Counted from the first letter of the stretch, positions 8,583 through 18,477 are shown. The stretch: DNA of 64,000 nt from Burkholderiales bacterium (GCA_022843925.1 JALHMS010000014.1:6252-70251), one strand, 5' to 3'. A program made the numbers and translations. The notes: generated by a model not told the origin, from the sequence alone.

Positions 8583-9794
8583 TCAGGAGGACGCGTCCGT
8601 GACCCGGACGCGTCCTGCCAGCCAGAGGCAAAGCAGCGTCGCCGCGACGGCGATGAACCCCACCGTCCCGTAGTGGGTGATGCGGCCTTCCACGTCGTGG
8701 CCCATCACCAGCCCGGCGGCCAGTGCGGCGATGCCGCTCGCGAACTGCTGGATCGCGCTGTTCACCGACAGGAACGCGCCGCGCAACCGGGGTTCGGCCG
8801 CACCGTTCACCAGCGCCATCACGGGAATGAAGCGCCCTGACACCAGCACCATGAAGAGGATGCTCGCGCCGATGGCGATCGGCACCGACACCGGCGGCAG
8901 GTGCGTCGTGAGCAGGAGCGGCACCATCGATGCGGTACCGACCCATCGGAACACGCGGACCTTGCCGTAGCGGTCGGCCATGTGGCCGATGATCCGCGAC
9001 GAGATCAGCGTGGCCGTGCCGCCGCAGAGGTAGAGCAGCGGCAGGTCGGTCTCCTGGAGGCCGACGTTCGACACCATGTACGGGCTGATGAAAGGGATCA
9101 CGCTGAAGCCCGCGAACATCAGGGCGGCCATCAGCGTGTAGGCGCGCAGATGGTTCGGATTGCGCAGCACCGTCCATACGCGGTTGAGCGCGGTGCCGGG
9201 CCACGCCTCTCCGTGGAGGTGATGCCGCACCGAAGGCAGCGCGCGCCAGAGCAGACCCCACACGATGGCGCACGCGATGCCGACTGCGATGAAGGTCGCG
9301 CGCCAACCGAATGCATTGCCGAGTGCCAGTCCGGCGGGCACGCCCGCGATGGCGGCCAGCGGGAAGCTGCTGGCGATCAGCCCCGTGGCGGCGCCCCGTC
9401 GCGCGTCGGGTACGAGGTCCCCCGCGATCGTGTGCACCAGCGCGCCGGCGATGCCTCCGAAGATGCCCGCCACCACCCGCGCGACGACGAGCCACGCGAA
9501 CGTCGGTGCCAGCGCGCCGAGCAGCGTCGAGACGAGGAGTCCACCGTAGACGAAGAGCATCGCGTGACGGCGGTCGAAGCGATCGACGTGGAAGGCGGCG
9601 AGCACGGCGGCTGCGGCCGCACCGAACGTGTACGCGGATACGAGCAGCGCGAACTCGCGCGGCTGCACGCCGAGCACACGCATGAACTGCGGTCCGAGCG
9701 GCATGATCACCATGAAGTCCACGATGTGCGTGAACTGCACGGCGGCGAGCAGGGCGAGGACCAGTCGCTCGCGGCGCGGGGTGAGCACGGTCAT
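8583..9794 (-). CDS. Major facilitator superfamily transporter
   Basis: About 403 residues with twelve predicted hydrophobic segments. The cytoplasmic loop between TM2 and TM3 reads FHVDRFDRRHAMLFVYG, matching the MFS motif A region. The drug:H+ antiporter-like look (sugar efflux/multidrug type) comes from its opening VLALLAAVQFTHIVDFMVIMP. A start at 9830 would add twelve residues; 9794 (MTVLTPRRERLV) is chosen as the usual MFS start. It is the last gene of a leftward run beginning near 13444. The transported compound is unknown. Confidence 0.88.
   Translation of the reverse strand: MTVLTPRRERLVLALLAAVQFTHIVDFMVIMPLGPQFMRVLGVQPREFALLVSAYTFGAAAAAVLAAFHVDRFDRRHAMLFVYGGLLVSTLLGALAPTFAWLVVARVVAGIFGGIAGALVHTIAGDLVPDARRGAATGLIASSFPLAAIAGVPAGLALGNAFGWRATFIAVGIACAIVWGLLWRALPSVRHHLHGEAWPGTALNRVWTVLRNPNHLRAYTLMAALMFAGFSVIPFISPYMVSNVGLQETDLPLLYLCGGTATLISSRIIGHMADRYGKVRVFRWVGTASMVPLLLTTHLPPVSVPIAIGASILFMVLVSGRFIPVMALVNGAAEPRLRGAFLSVNSAIQQFASGIAALAAGLVMGHDVEGRITHYGTVGFIAVAATLLCLWLAGRVRVTDASS
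8588..8616. other. Perfect inverted repeat at a convergent gene boundary
   Basis: AGGACGCGTCCG (8588-8599) and CGGACGCGTCCT (8605-8616) form a 12-bp stem with a TGACC loop. It overlaps the last codons of the MFS gene and follows the outer-membrane protein stop by about 50 bp. It could end rightward transcripts, but there is no T tract. Confidence 0.5.
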
Positions 9795-9890
9795 CGCGTT
9801 CCGGCGCGCAGGGTCCGGCCGAGGTCGCACGCGCCGCGTCGCATCGGCGACTCCGCTTCCGATCGGTTCATCGTGCGACGGGGAGGCGGT

Positions 9891-10922
9891 TCAGGCCGCC
9901 TGCGCGGCAGGCGCGGCGTCCAGCGCGAACTCCCGGGCGAGCAGCTCGTAGGACCGCCGCCGCGCGGCGTAGTCCCCGGTGATCGTGATGACCATCACCT
10001 CGTCGGCGCCGAACGCCTCGCAGAGCGAATCGATGCGGTCCCGGACGCGTGCAGGTGAACCCACGATGGCGCGGGCCCGCTCGCGCAGGATGATCGCGCG
10101 GTCCTCGTCCCCGTACTCCATGCCGAGCGCCTGCTCGGTGGTCGCCACCGGCGCATCGAAGCCGCGGGCCATCTGCAGCCGGCGCAGGTCGATGGGGCCG
10201 GCGAGACGCTCGGCCTCCGCATCCGTCTCCGCGCAGATCGCGAAGACCGTGAGCATCGCGTGCGGCTCCGGTTCGCGCACCGACGGACGGTATTGCCCGC
10301 GATACGCGCGGGTGACGTCGTCGCCGCCCCGCGCGTTGATGAAATGTGCGAACGCGAAGCGAAGCCCCAGGTGGGCCGCAAGCATCCCGCTGTAGTCGGA
10401 CGAGCCGAGGAGCCACACCTCCGGTGCCGTGGGGCCGGTCGGCATCGCGCGCACCCGGGCGTACGGATGGTCGGCGGGCAGCGCGTCGTCGAGGAATGCG
10501 ACCGTCTCCTGCACGTGCAGCGGGAACTGGTCGAAGTCGTAGAAGGCGCCGCCCGTCATGGCGCGCGCGGTCACGGCGTCGGAGCCCGGTGCCCGGCCGA
10601 TTCCGAGATCGATGCGGCCGGGGAAGAGGGCCTCCAGCATGCGGAAGACTTCGGCCACCTTGAGCGCGCTGTAGTACGGCAGCAGCACGCCGCCGGTACC
10701 CACCCGGATGCGCGAAGTCGCCGCCGCGACGCGCGCGACGAGGATCTCGGGGCAGGGGTCCGCGAGGCCGCGCATGTTGTGATGCTCGGCGAGCCAGTAG
10801 CGATGGAAACCCATGGCGTCGGCCGCCTGCGCGAGCGCCACGGTTTCGCGCAGGGCGTCGGCCGGCGTGTGGCCGTGGACGATGGGCGACTGGTCGAGGA
10901 CCGAGAGCTTCAAGGGGGTCAC
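9891..10922 (-). CDS. Luciferase-like (LLM class) flavin-dependent oxidoreductase
   Basis: A 343-residue bacterial-luciferase-fold protein of the YhbW-type subgroup. Characteristic sequences are LSVLDQSPI at the N-terminus, RYWLAEHHN, RIRVGTGGVLLPYYS, FPGRIDLGIGRAPG and the mid-protein LLGSSDYSGMLAA. It likely uses FMNH2 or F420-like reduced flavin with O2. The GTG start at 10922 overlaps the stop of the upstream MFS gene by four bases (GTGA), implying translational coupling. The substrate is unknown. Confidence 0.9.
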   Translation of the reverse strand: MTPLKLSVLDQSPIVHGHTPADALRETVALAQAADAMGFHRYWLAEHHNMRGLADPCPEILVARVAAATSRIRVGTGGVLLPYYSALKVAEVFRMLEALFPGRIDLGIGRAPGSDAVTARAMTGGAFYDFDQFPLHVQETVAFLDDALPADHPYARVRAMPTGPTAPEVWLLGSSDYSGMLAAHLGLRFAFAHFINARGGDDVTRAYRGQYRPSVREPEPHAMLTVFAICAETDAEAERLAGPIDLRRLQMARGFDAPVATTEQALGMEYGDEDRAIILRERARAIVGSPARVRDRIDSLCEAFGADEVMVITITGDYAARRRSYELLAREFALDAAPAAQAA

Positions 10923-12112
10923 CTCGACGCCGTCAGTGCGGTGGCCGCTTCCCGCTGCCGCAGACCCAGCCAGACGATGGAGATGCCGCTCGCGATGATG
11001 AGCGGCACTGCCGTGTAGTTGAGCGCGTTCCAGCCGAGCCGGTCGAGGATCGCTCCCGACACGAGCGAGAAGAGGCCCATGCAGATGAAGACACCCATGT
11101 CGTTCACGCCCTGCACCTTGGCTTTCTCGGCCGCCGTGGCGGCATCACCGAGAAGCGTGGTTGCGCCGACGTAGAGGAAGCACCAGCCGACACCGAGCAG
11201 CGTGCTCGCCAGCCAGAAGTGGGTGAGCGTGCGGCCGGCCAGTGCCGCGATCACGCAGATCGCGAAGGCGCCGACCCCGCAACCCATGATGCGCAGCGGC
11301 CCGAAGCGCTGCACGAGCGTGCCGGCGAAGAGCGCGGGTGCATACATCCCGACGATGTGCGACTCGATCACGAGCGTCGATGCCGAGTAGGGCAGGCCGC
11401 ACATCTGCATCGCGAGCGGCGTGGCGCCCATGAGCAGGTTCATCACCGCGTACGACGTGATGGCGCCGAGGCAAGCGACGATGAACACGGGCTGTTGCAC
11501 GATCGTCGACAGCGGCCGGGTCGGTCCGGTGCGCTCGGCGTCGGTGGGCGGCGGGAGATCGAGGCGTCGGATGATGACGAGGGCGACAACAGCGAAGAGC
11601 ACGAGGACGGCGTACGTCGCGAGGAATGGCATCGCCACGAGGTTCTTCGTGAGCTTCGTGCTCTCGGGGCCGAGGATGCCGCCGATCATGCCGCCGGCCA
11701 GCACGAGGGAGATGGCCCGGCTGCGCGTCGTGGTCGATGCGCTGTCGGCGGCGGCGAAGCGGTAGAACCCGCCCGATGCCGTGTAAACCCCGGCGACGAG
11801 CGCACCCAGGCAGAAGATCCAGAAGCTCTGCATGGCCACGGCCAGCGTGCAGATCGCGGTGCCGATCATCCCGGCGATCGTGCCGAGGGTGAATCCGAAG
11901 CGCCGACCGTGCTTCTTCATCAGCATCGAGAGGAGATAGCTCGATGCGGCCCCGCCGCCGATGTACATGGTGGCAGGCAGCGTGGACCAGGCCTTGTTGT
12001 CGGCGAGTCCGTACGCGACGAGCGTCCCGAGCGAGATGATCGAGACGTTGTTGACGACGAGCAGCGCCTGGCAGAGTGCCAGCGCGCCGACGGGACCGCG
12101 GCGTCGTGCCAT
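10919..12112 (-). CDS. MFS transporter, YbfB/CynX-like
   Basis: A 397-residue transporter with about twelve transmembrane segments. The loop SMLMKKHGRRFGFTLG is the motif A region. It lies 5 bp after the secreted cupin gene and overlaps the LLM oxidoreductase gene, so it sits in the middle of a tightly packed operon. A cargo related to the operon's oxidoreductase is plausible but not shown by the sequence. Confidence 0.87.
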   Translation of the reverse strand: MARRRGPVGALALCQALLVVNNVSIISLGTLVAYGLADNKAWSTLPATMYIGGGAASSYLLSMLMKKHGRRFGFTLGTIAGMIGTAICTLAVAMQSFWIFCLGALVAGVYTASGGFYRFAAADSASTTTRSRAISLVLAGGMIGGILGPESTKLTKNLVAMPFLATYAVLVLFAVVALVIIRRLDLPPPTDAERTGPTRPLSTIVQQPVFIVACLGAITSYAVMNLLMGATPLAMQMCGLPYSASTLVIESHIVGMYAPALFAGTLVQRFGPLRIMGCGVGAFAICVIAALAGRTLTHFWLASTLLGVGWCFLYVGATTLLGDAATAAEKAKVQGVNDMGVFICMGLFSLVSGAILDRLGWNALNYTAVPLIIASGISIVWLGLRQREAATALTASR

Positions 12113-12117
12113 CGAAG

Positions 12118-12828
12118 CTATTTCACCAGGATGTCGACGAAGTGCACGCGCGCGCCGCCGATGTTCGTGAGGGTCATCGGCGCGGCATGGTCGCGCCACG
12201 CGAAGCCGGCAGCGTCCAGTTCGAGCTGCTGGGTGCCGCCCGGCGTGGCCAGTCGGGCAAGGCCCGGCGTCACCGCGACGAGCATGCCGCACGGGCCGTG
12301 CAGTTGCGTCGATGCACCGGGTTCCAGTTCGATGCGCGTCACCCGAACGCGGGTGTTGTCGACGATCACCGGTCCGGCGGCAGCGCCGTCGGGAATCGGC
12401 AGGCCGCGGCAGCTCCGCAGGATCTCGGTGTCGGTCACGTGATAGACGCTGTTGCCGACGTTGCTCACGCGATGGGCCTTCGGACGGGCCGCATAGCCGA
12501 TGAAGTAGCTCTCGCCCGGGATGCGGCCGGGGCGCTGCACCGCGGGCTTGTCCCAGTCCTGGGCCTCGGTCTCGGACGGCGCGATGTTCACGAAGACGCC
12601 ATCGTGGTGATGCACATGCATCCGGCTGACGTAGCCGGGTGGCAGACGTACGTCGAAGAACCGGACATGGCCGTTCTCGAACCGCAGTTCGTGCCGCGGT
12701 TCCTCCTCGATCGGGACAGGCTCTTCGGCGGTTGTGGACCCTATCGAGGCGAACCACGCGAAGGTCGCGAGGCTCGCGGCGCGAATCATGGGGTGGGTCT
12801 TCTGCATCGGCTGGGACGTCCGTGCCAT
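12118..12828 (-). CDS. Exported cupin-like protein
   Basis: A protein of up to 236 residues. It has an export signal (MIRAASLATFAWFASIGSTTA, if translation starts at the third in-frame Met, 12789) and a first cupin-like region with RMHVHHHDGVFVNI, whose His cluster could bind a metal. A second beta-rich region has RIELEPGASTQLHGPCGMLV. The exact start is unsure among 12828, 12807 and 12789, and none has a strong ribosome site. It lies between an isomerase gene and an MFS gene in one operon. The reaction is unknown. Confidence 0.75.
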   Translation of the reverse strand: MARTSQPMQKTHPMIRAASLATFAWFASIGSTTAEEPVPIEEEPRHELRFENGHVRFFDVRLPPGYVSRMHVHHHDGVFVNIAPSETEAQDWDKPAVQRPGRIPGESYFIGYAARPKAHRVSNVGNSVYHVTDTEILRSCRGLPIPDGAAAGPVIVDNTRVRVTRIELEPGASTQLHGPCGMLVAVTPGLARLATPGGTQQLELDAAGFAWRDHAAPMTLTNIGGARVHFVDILVK

Positions 12829-12844
12829 CGTGCGGATCGGGGCT

Positions 12845-13444
12845 TCAGGCGGCGAGCTTGCGCGCCACGAATTCGAGGCGGTCCTGACCCCAGAACGGCT
12901 CGCCGTCGATCAGGTACGTCGGCGCGCCGAAGACCTGGTGGTCGATGGCTTCCTGGGTGAGCGCATCGAAGGCCGACTGCGTGGCGGGCGCCGCGGCGGC
13001 GGCGAGAAGGGCGGCGCCGTCGACCCCCTGCGCGGTCGCGATCGCCTCGAGCGTTGCGGGGTCGGCGACGTTGCGGTCCTCCTCCCAGCACGCGCGGAGG
13101 ATGGCGCCCGCGATGTCCATCTGCTTGTCCGTGCCGTGGGTGGCCGCCGCGATGATGGCCTTCGCGGCGAGGTCCGCGGCAGCCGGGAAGAACTTCGGTT
13201 CGAGCTGGATCGGAATGCCGAGGTGGTCGCGCCAGCGCGCCAGTTCGAACATGCGGTACGCCTGACGCTGTATCGGACGCTGCTTGAGCGGCACGCCTCC
13301 GGACACGGAGAAGACGCGTCCGAAATCGACCGGCTTGGGCCGGATCACCGCACCGTGTTGCCGCGCCAACTCGCGCAGGCGCTCGTGGCCGAGGTGGGTC
13401 CATGGGGACACGGGGGTGAAGTAGTAGTCGATCGTCTTGCTCAT
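12845..13444 (-). CDS. 2-hydroxychromene-2-carboxylate isomerase / DsbA-like protein
   Basis: A 199-residue thioredoxin-fold protein of the DSBA/HCCA isomerase family, glutathione-dependent kappa-GST-like enzymes of aromatic degradation. It opens IDYYFTPVSPWTHLGHERL, where Ser replaces the Cys of DsbA as in HCCA isomerases. It carries KPVDFGRVF, and the late GAPTYLIDGEPFWGQDRLEFV is diagnostic. The start at 13444 (MSKTIDYYF) follows a GGGGTGA stretch. It heads the leftward operon isomerase-cupin-MFS-LLM-MFS. Its operon mates suggest catabolism of a ring compound, but that is inference. Confidence 0.88.
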   Translation of the reverse strand: MSKTIDYYFTPVSPWTHLGHERLRELARQHGAVIRPKPVDFGRVFSVSGGVPLKQRPIQRQAYRMFELARWRDHLGIPIQLEPKFFPAAADLAAKAIIAAATHGTDKQMDIAGAILRACWEEDRNVADPATLEAIATAQGVDGAALLAAAAAPATQSAFDALTQEAIDHQVFGAPTYLIDGEPFWGQDRLEFVARKLAA

Positions 13445-13640
13445 GGGGTGACCTCGCGCGGTGATTTCCGAGTGTATCAGCCGGGTCCGTCGATCGGCGG
13501 GGGCGTTGCCACTGGCCGTCACCGCGCGATGTCCGAGGCTCCCGCCGGGACGACATCCCGGGCACCGCCGCTGTGCCAGCGTACCGGCACGCGTCCGGCA
13601 GGATTATAGTGAGCGCCTGTCCAAGATCCTCCGCCCGCCC

Positions 13641-14264
13641 ATGCTGCCGTTCGTCCCATTCCTCCGGCTGCCGTCCCGATCCGTGGTGCGGTCCGTGGTC
13701 GGACCCGCTGCCGTTCTCGCGGCCCTCGTGTTCTCCACTGCGGTGTCCGCCCTGGACTACGCTGGCGTGGGGCCCACCACCGACCCCGGAGGCCTGAGGG
13801 AGCAGTTTCCGGCATCCCGCCATGAGTTCTGGCAGCGCGGGACCGGCACCATCGTCCGACCGGAAGACGATGACGGGCGCTTCGAGACGATGCTGAGGGA
13901 AGGAGACGGTCTCTACATCGTGAAGCTCTCGCCCGACGATACGCGCGGTGACATGACCGCCGTCAGCGTGTCGCTCGATCACGGCAAGGTACGGCGGTGG
14001 ATTCTCTCGTTCGAGCGACCGGGCGCAGGCACCAAGCCCGAGCAGATCGAGGCCCGGTACCCGGGCTGCAAGCGGGTGCTGGACACCATCGCGGAACGTC
14101 ACGGTCCGCCGCGCGATTTCACGACGCGCATCGAGGATGGCATGCAGCATCGCCTGCGCACGTGGGTCGATGCGGAATCGACGCTCCGGCTCGACTGCGG
14201 AAAGCTGCTGAAGCGCAATCCGATCTTCGCCATCGACATCGAGATCACGCCGACATCGAAGTAG
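13641..14264 (+). CDS. Exported protein of unknown function
   Basis: 207 residues with a long signal peptide (hydrophobic VVGPAAVLAALVFSTAVSA, cleavage near residue 37). The mature protein is polar and includes two Cys (YPGCKRV and RLDCGKLL) that could form a disulfide. No family was recognised. An upstream GATTATAGT resembles a -10 element. It converges on the Sel1 gene at 14298, with about 30 bp between the stops. Confidence 0.72.
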   Translation: MLPFVPFLRLPSRSVVRSVVGPAAVLAALVFSTAVSALDYAGVGPTTDPGGLREQFPASRHEFWQRGTGTIVRPEDDDGRFETMLREGDGLYIVKLSPDDTRGDMTAVSVSLDHGKVRRWILSFERPGAGTKPEQIEARYPGCKRVLDTIAERHGPPRDFTTRIEDGMQHRLRTWVDAESTLRLDCGKLLKRNPIFAIDIEITPTSK

Positions 14265-14297
14265 ACCGGCGCAGGCGACCCCGGCGCGAGACCGGAA

Positions 14298-15761
14298 CTA
14301 CTTCGGGCGGTACTTCCCGATCACTTCGTCCAGCCCCTTCTTCGTACCGTTGCGGAATTCGTAGAGCCCGGTGAGATCCTTCAGCAGCGGATCGTGCAGA
14401 TCGCGCGCGGCCTCGTCGCCCGTCGTGAGTCCGACGGCGCGGGCGTACGCGTCGATCACCTGATCCAGCTTGGCGAAGGCCTTGCCCACGGCCTCGCTCT
14501 TCGCGGCGCCCTCGAGCGGCTTCGCGGCGGCATTCAGCTTCTCGTACTCGGAGAACTGGGTCTGCCCCAGCAGATACCAACCGTAGGGGTCCTTCGGGGC
14601 GATCGTGGTCGCGCGCTCCAGCCGCTTGCGGGCCTCGTCCGTGGTGCCGGTCTTCTGGGCGAGGGCGCCGAGTCGCTGGTACATCTGGGGAAGCCAACGA
14701 TCTCGATAGTCGGTCCATTCGGCGGCCGGCATCGACGCGGGTCGCTTGTCGGCCTCCATGAGTGCGATGGATTTGTCGCCGTAGGTCCGCGCCAGCGCTG
14801 CGTACCTGCCGGGGTCGGCACGCGCCTCGTTGATGGCCGTGAAGGCCACGAGCGTCGCGAGCTGGACGTCGTCGGGTGTCTTCGCGAGCCATACGTCCGC
14901 CAGAGGGAACGCGAGGTCGGGGCGCCCGGCCTTGATGTAGTCGTCGATGGCCACGGGCGTGGAGGGTTCCCCCTGCGCCGCCGCCTTGCTGAAGAGGGCA
15001 AGCGCCTTCGCTTCGTCGCGCGCGACGCCGCGGCCGTCGCGCGTCAGGAGGGCCAGGTGGTAGTGCGCCTCGACGTTGCCGCCGTCCACCGCCCGCTGGA
15101 ACCACTTGCCGGCCTGGACGTAGTCGGGCAGTGCGCCGACGCCCTTCTCGAAATTCCAACCCAGCAGATAGGCCGATTCGACATGACCCTGTTCGGCGGC
15201 CTTCGTGAGCCATGCGTTCGACTCGACGTCGTCCTTTGCGATGCCGGTGCCGGTGCCCAGGGCGAGCGCGTAGGCGTACTGCGCATCCACGTATCCCTGG
15301 TCGGCAGCCTTGCGGTACCAGGTGGCGGCTTCGGCCTCGTTCCGTGCAACCCCCTCGCCGCGTGCCAGCAGATAGCCGAGGAGGTATTGCGCCGGGGCCT
15401 TGCCCTGGTCGCCGGCCTTGCGAAACCATTCCGCGGCCTTCGCGTCGTCGCGCCGGACACCGTTGCCGGCCATGTGGAGCGCACCCAGGGCGTACTGCGC
15501 ATCGACGTTGCCCTTCTCGGCGGCCTTCTGGTACCACTTGGCGGCCTCGGCGTAGTCCTGGGTCACGCCTTCCCCGCTCTGGTAGATCCAGCCGAGGATG
15601 TACTGGGCCGTGGCCTGGCCGGAATCCGCGAAGGGTCGGAACTCCTTTGCCGCAGTCGCGTAGTCGCCCTTGTTGTACGCGTCTACCGCGTCAGCCCAGT
15701 CGGCGTGGGCGGGCAGTGCGAGGCAGGCCGCCGCGAACAGCGCAGCGATGCGAGTCTTCAT
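14298..15761 (-). CDS. Secreted Sel1-repeat (TPR-like) protein
   Basis: 487 residues: signal peptide MKTRIAALFAAACLALPAHA, then six Sel1-like repeats (about 30-255) built on AQYxLGxxYxxGxGVxxDxxxAxxWxxKAAxQG, then a helical C-terminal part with a TPR-like segment (KDPYGWYLLGQTQFSEYEKL). Sel1 proteins are usually periplasmic adaptors for protein-protein contacts. A strong GAGGAG ribosome site precedes the ATG at 15761. It is one of two Sel1 proteins in the window (also 18634). Its partners are unknown. Confidence 0.9.
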   Translation of the reverse strand: MKTRIAALFAAACLALPAHADWADAVDAYNKGDYATAAKEFRPFADSGQATAQYILGWIYQSGEGVTQDYAEAAKWYQKAAEKGNVDAQYALGALHMAGNGVRRDDAKAAEWFRKAGDQGKAPAQYLLGYLLARGEGVARNEAEAATWYRKAADQGYVDAQYAYALALGTGTGIAKDDVESNAWLTKAAEQGHVESAYLLGWNFEKGVGALPDYVQAGKWFQRAVDGGNVEAHYHLALLTRDGRGVARDEAKALALFSKAAAQGEPSTPVAIDDYIKAGRPDLAFPLADVWLAKTPDDVQLATLVAFTAINEARADPGRYAALARTYGDKSIALMEADKRPASMPAAEWTDYRDRWLPQMYQRLGALAQKTGTTDEARKRLERATTIAPKDPYGWYLLGQTQFSEYEKLNAAAKPLEGAAKSEAVGKAFAKLDQVIDAYARAVGLTTGDEAARDLHDPLLKDLTGLYEFRNGTKKGLDEVIGKYRPK

Positions 15762-15918
15762 GAATCGGATCTCCTCGTGACGATGGCGGCTGGCCGGCAA
15801 CACCCGGCACATTCCGCCACCGGCATCGCGCAGGTGACGAGGGCTGGTGGCCTCTCTGGTCGACGCGCGCGACCATCCAGCACGGAACAGCGGATCCCCC
15901 GGCGGGACTTGGCGCGCG

Positions 15919-16110
15919 TCAGCGACTCGCGCTGTAGTACTCGTAGGGCTTCTTGGCCACCTTCGACTCCTCGTAGGCGCGGCGCACATCGAGATCGACG
16001 GGCTTGTCCCACCAGGTCGCACGCGCCTGCTTCTGCTTCTCGACCACCTGCGGGTTCTGCCGGAGGAAATCGCGCAGAAACAGGGTGGTTTCGGACTCGT
16101 ACTTTTCCAT
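15919..16110 (-). CDS. DUF3460 family small protein
   Basis: 63 residues starting MEKYESETTLFLRDFLRQNP, with ARATWWDKPVDLD in the middle and KKPYEYYS at the end. This layout is that of DUF3460, a small soluble family seen mainly in betaproteobacteria with no known function. The ATG at 16110 is chosen because the family begins just before the (Y)ES(E) motif; an upstream start at 16146 would add twelve unrelated residues. Confidence 0.85.
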   Translation of the reverse strand: MEKYESETTLFLRDFLRQNPQVVEKQKQARATWWDKPVDLDVRRAYEESKVAKKPYEYYSASR

Positions 16111-16428
16111 TTGTCTACTGCCCTGAAAACACTGGGGAAAACGCATCGCATTCTAGCCCGGTGCGGCCGGCTGCGTCACGGTCTTCGGTGGCGCATTGCA
16201 CCGGCTGTCGCGACGGCCGGATAACGGATCGAGCAAGGGCTGTTCCCTGTCGCCCGCTCGACGATCGGGCCTTCAGAGCAGCGAGGCCGAGCCGATGGCC
16301 ATGGGTCGGTGTACCCTGCGGCCGGGCGCCACGGTGGTCCCACGCCGCCCGCCCCCTGCACCGTCGCGCCGACGGAGGATGGGGGTGGCGTGCCGTCCGA
16401 TTCGAACTACAACGGGAGCGACGCCCCA
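16111..16428. other. Gap between divergent genes, no recognised gene
   Basis: About 320 bp between the DUF3460 gene and the divergent oligopeptidase gene. It should hold both promoters, but no convincing -35/-10 pair was seen. Frames reading through are not gene-like. Confidence 0.35.
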
Positions 16429-18477
16429 ATGCGCATGAGAAAGCCTCCACTGCCGCCGATCGCGCCGGCACGTCCTCATGTCTCCGAGATCCACGGCGAC
16501 AGGCGGACGGATCCCTACCACTGGCTGCGAGGCAAGGAGGACCCCGAGGTACTCGACTACCTCGCCGCGGAGAACGACTACACGCGGGCGATGATGAAGC
16601 CCAGCGAGCCGTTCCAGCGCGCCCTGTACCGGGAGATGGTGGCGCGCATCCGCGAGACGGACATGGGCGTGCCGTACCGCGAGGGCGAGTGGTTCTACTA
16701 CTCGCGCACGACCCGCGGGCGCCAGTACGCCACCTATTGCCGCCGGCGGGGCAGCATGAAGGCCCGCGAGGAGGTGATCCTCGACCTGAACCGGCTCGCG
16801 AAGGGCCAGTGCTACCTCGGACTCGGCGCGCTCGACGTCAGCCCGGACGGTCGGCGCCTGGCGTTCTCGACGGACCTCAGCGGCTTTCGCGAGTACACCC
16901 TGCGGGTCAAGGATCTCGCGAACGACGACGTCCTCGCGCTCGAGGTCGAGCGGGCGCGCTCAGTCGCGTGGTCCACCGACAGCACCACGCTCTTCTACGT
17001 CACGGAGGACGATGCCAAGCGCGCGAACCGGGTGTGGCGCCATCGCATCGGCTCGTCGATCCACGATCTCGTATTCGAGGAGACCGATGCCCGCTTCAGC
17101 GTCGGCGTCGATCTCTCCCGCAGCCTCGGCTACGTCTTCATCACGTCGCACAGCGCCACCGCATCGGAAGTGCGCTTCGTGCCGGCCGACCGGCCTGACG
17201 CGGCCCCGGTCGTTCTCGTCCCCCGCCGCGCGGAGCACGAGTACTACGCCGACCACCACGGCGACAGCCTCTACATCGTCACCAACGATCGCGGCCGCAA
17301 CTTCCGGCTCGTGAAGGCACCGATCGCCGCCTGCGACGAGACCCGCTGGGTGGAGATCGTGCCCCATCGCGAGGACACGATGCTGGAGGGTGTCGATGTG
17401 TTCGCCCGGCACCTCGTCCTGCACGAGCGGCGCGACGGGTTCCCGCGCTTCACGGTGATGAACATCGCCGACGGCGATCGGCACGAGATCGCGTTCCCCG
17501 AGCCGGCGTACTCCGCGTTCGCCGGCGCGAATGCGGAGTTCGACACCGACCTCTTCCGGTTCGCCTACGAGTCCTTCGTCACGCCGGATTCGGTCTACGA
17601 CTACGACATGGCGGCGCGCGAGCGGACGCTGCTGAAGCGGTTCGAGGTCCTCGGGGGCTACGACCCCGCGAAGTACCGCACCGATCTCACCTATGCCACA
17701 GCACCCGATGGCACGCGGATCCCGGTGTCGCTCGTCTATCGCGAGGATCGCCGGCGCCGGGGACCGCGACCGATGCTGCTGTCGGGCTACGGTGCCTACG
17801 GCTATCCGGAGATGGTCACGTTCTCGTCGGTCCGCCTGTCCCTGCTCGATCGCGGCGTCACCTTCGCGCTCGCCCACGTGCGCGGCGGCGGGGAGATGGG
17901 GAAGCGGTGGCACGACGAGGGCCGGATGATGGCGAAGCGGAACACGTTCTCCGACTTCATCGCCTGCGCCGAACACCTCATCGCCGAGAAACGAACGGCG
18001 CCCGACCGGCTGGTGGTCGAGGGTGGCAGTGCGGGGGGCCTCCTCATGGGCGTGATCGCGAACATGCGGCCGGAGCTCTTCCGGGCCGTGGTGTCCGAGG
18101 TGCCCTTCGTCGACGTCGTGAACACGATGCTGGACGACACGCTGCCGCTCACCACCGGCGAGTACGAGGAGTGGGGCAACCCGAAGGAGCCCGAGGCGTA
18201 TCGGTACATGGTGTCGTACTCGCCCTACGACAACGTGACGGCGCAAGCGTACCCGGCGATGCTCGTCGAGACGTCGCTGAACGACAGTCAGGTGATGTAC
18301 TGGGAACCCGCGAAGTACGTGGCCAAGCTCCGCGCGACCAAGACCGACGACAACCCGCTCCTGCTGCGCATCAACATGGAGGCCGGGCACGGCGGTGCCT
18401 CCGGTCGCTACGACTATCTGCGCGAGATCGCCTTCACCTACGCATTCGTCCTCGGCGTGGTGGGGATCACTGCGTAG
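16429..18477 (+). CDS. ptrB: Oligopeptidase B (S9 prolyl oligopeptidase family)
   Basis: A 682-residue cytosolic serine peptidase that cuts short peptides after Arg or Lys. The N-terminal seven-bladed propeller (about 75-400, opening PYHWLRGKEDPEVLDYL) gates the alpha/beta-hydrolase domain. The catalytic triad is Ser534 in GGSAGGLLMG, Asp619 in LNDSQV and His654 in GHGGASGR. Oligopeptidase B hallmarks are SGYGAYGYP, HVRGGGEMGKRWHDEGRMMAKRNTF and the acidic EYEEWGNP. Length and motif order match the family. The ATG at 16429 has a GGGAG ribosome site, and the more upstream frame is not conserved in character. Confidence 0.95.
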   Translation: MRMRKPPLPPIAPARPHVSEIHGDRRTDPYHWLRGKEDPEVLDYLAAENDYTRAMMKPSEPFQRALYREMVARIRETDMGVPYREGEWFYYSRTTRGRQYATYCRRRGSMKAREEVILDLNRLAKGQCYLGLGALDVSPDGRRLAFSTDLSGFREYTLRVKDLANDDVLALEVERARSVAWSTDSTTLFYVTEDDAKRANRVWRHRIGSSIHDLVFEETDARFSVGVDLSRSLGYVFITSHSATASEVRFVPADRPDAAPVVLVPRRAEHEYYADHHGDSLYIVTNDRGRNFRLVKAPIAACDETRWVEIVPHREDTMLEGVDVFARHLVLHERRDGFPRFTVMNIADGDRHEIAFPEPAYSAFAGANAEFDTDLFRFAYESFVTPDSVYDYDMAARERTLLKRFEVLGGYDPAKYRTDLTYATAPDGTRIPVSLVYREDRRRRGPRPMLLSGYGAYGYPEMVTFSSVRLSLLDRGVTFALAHVRGGGEMGKRWHDEGRMMAKRNTFSDFIACAEHLIAEKRTAPDRLVVEGGSAGGLLMGVIANMRPELFRAVVSEVPFVDVVNTMLDDTLPLTTGEYEEWGNPKEPEAYRYMVSYSPYDNVTAQAYPAMLVETSLNDSQVMYWEPAKYVAKLRATKTDDNPLLLRINMEAGHGGASGRYDYLREIAFTYAFVLGVVGITA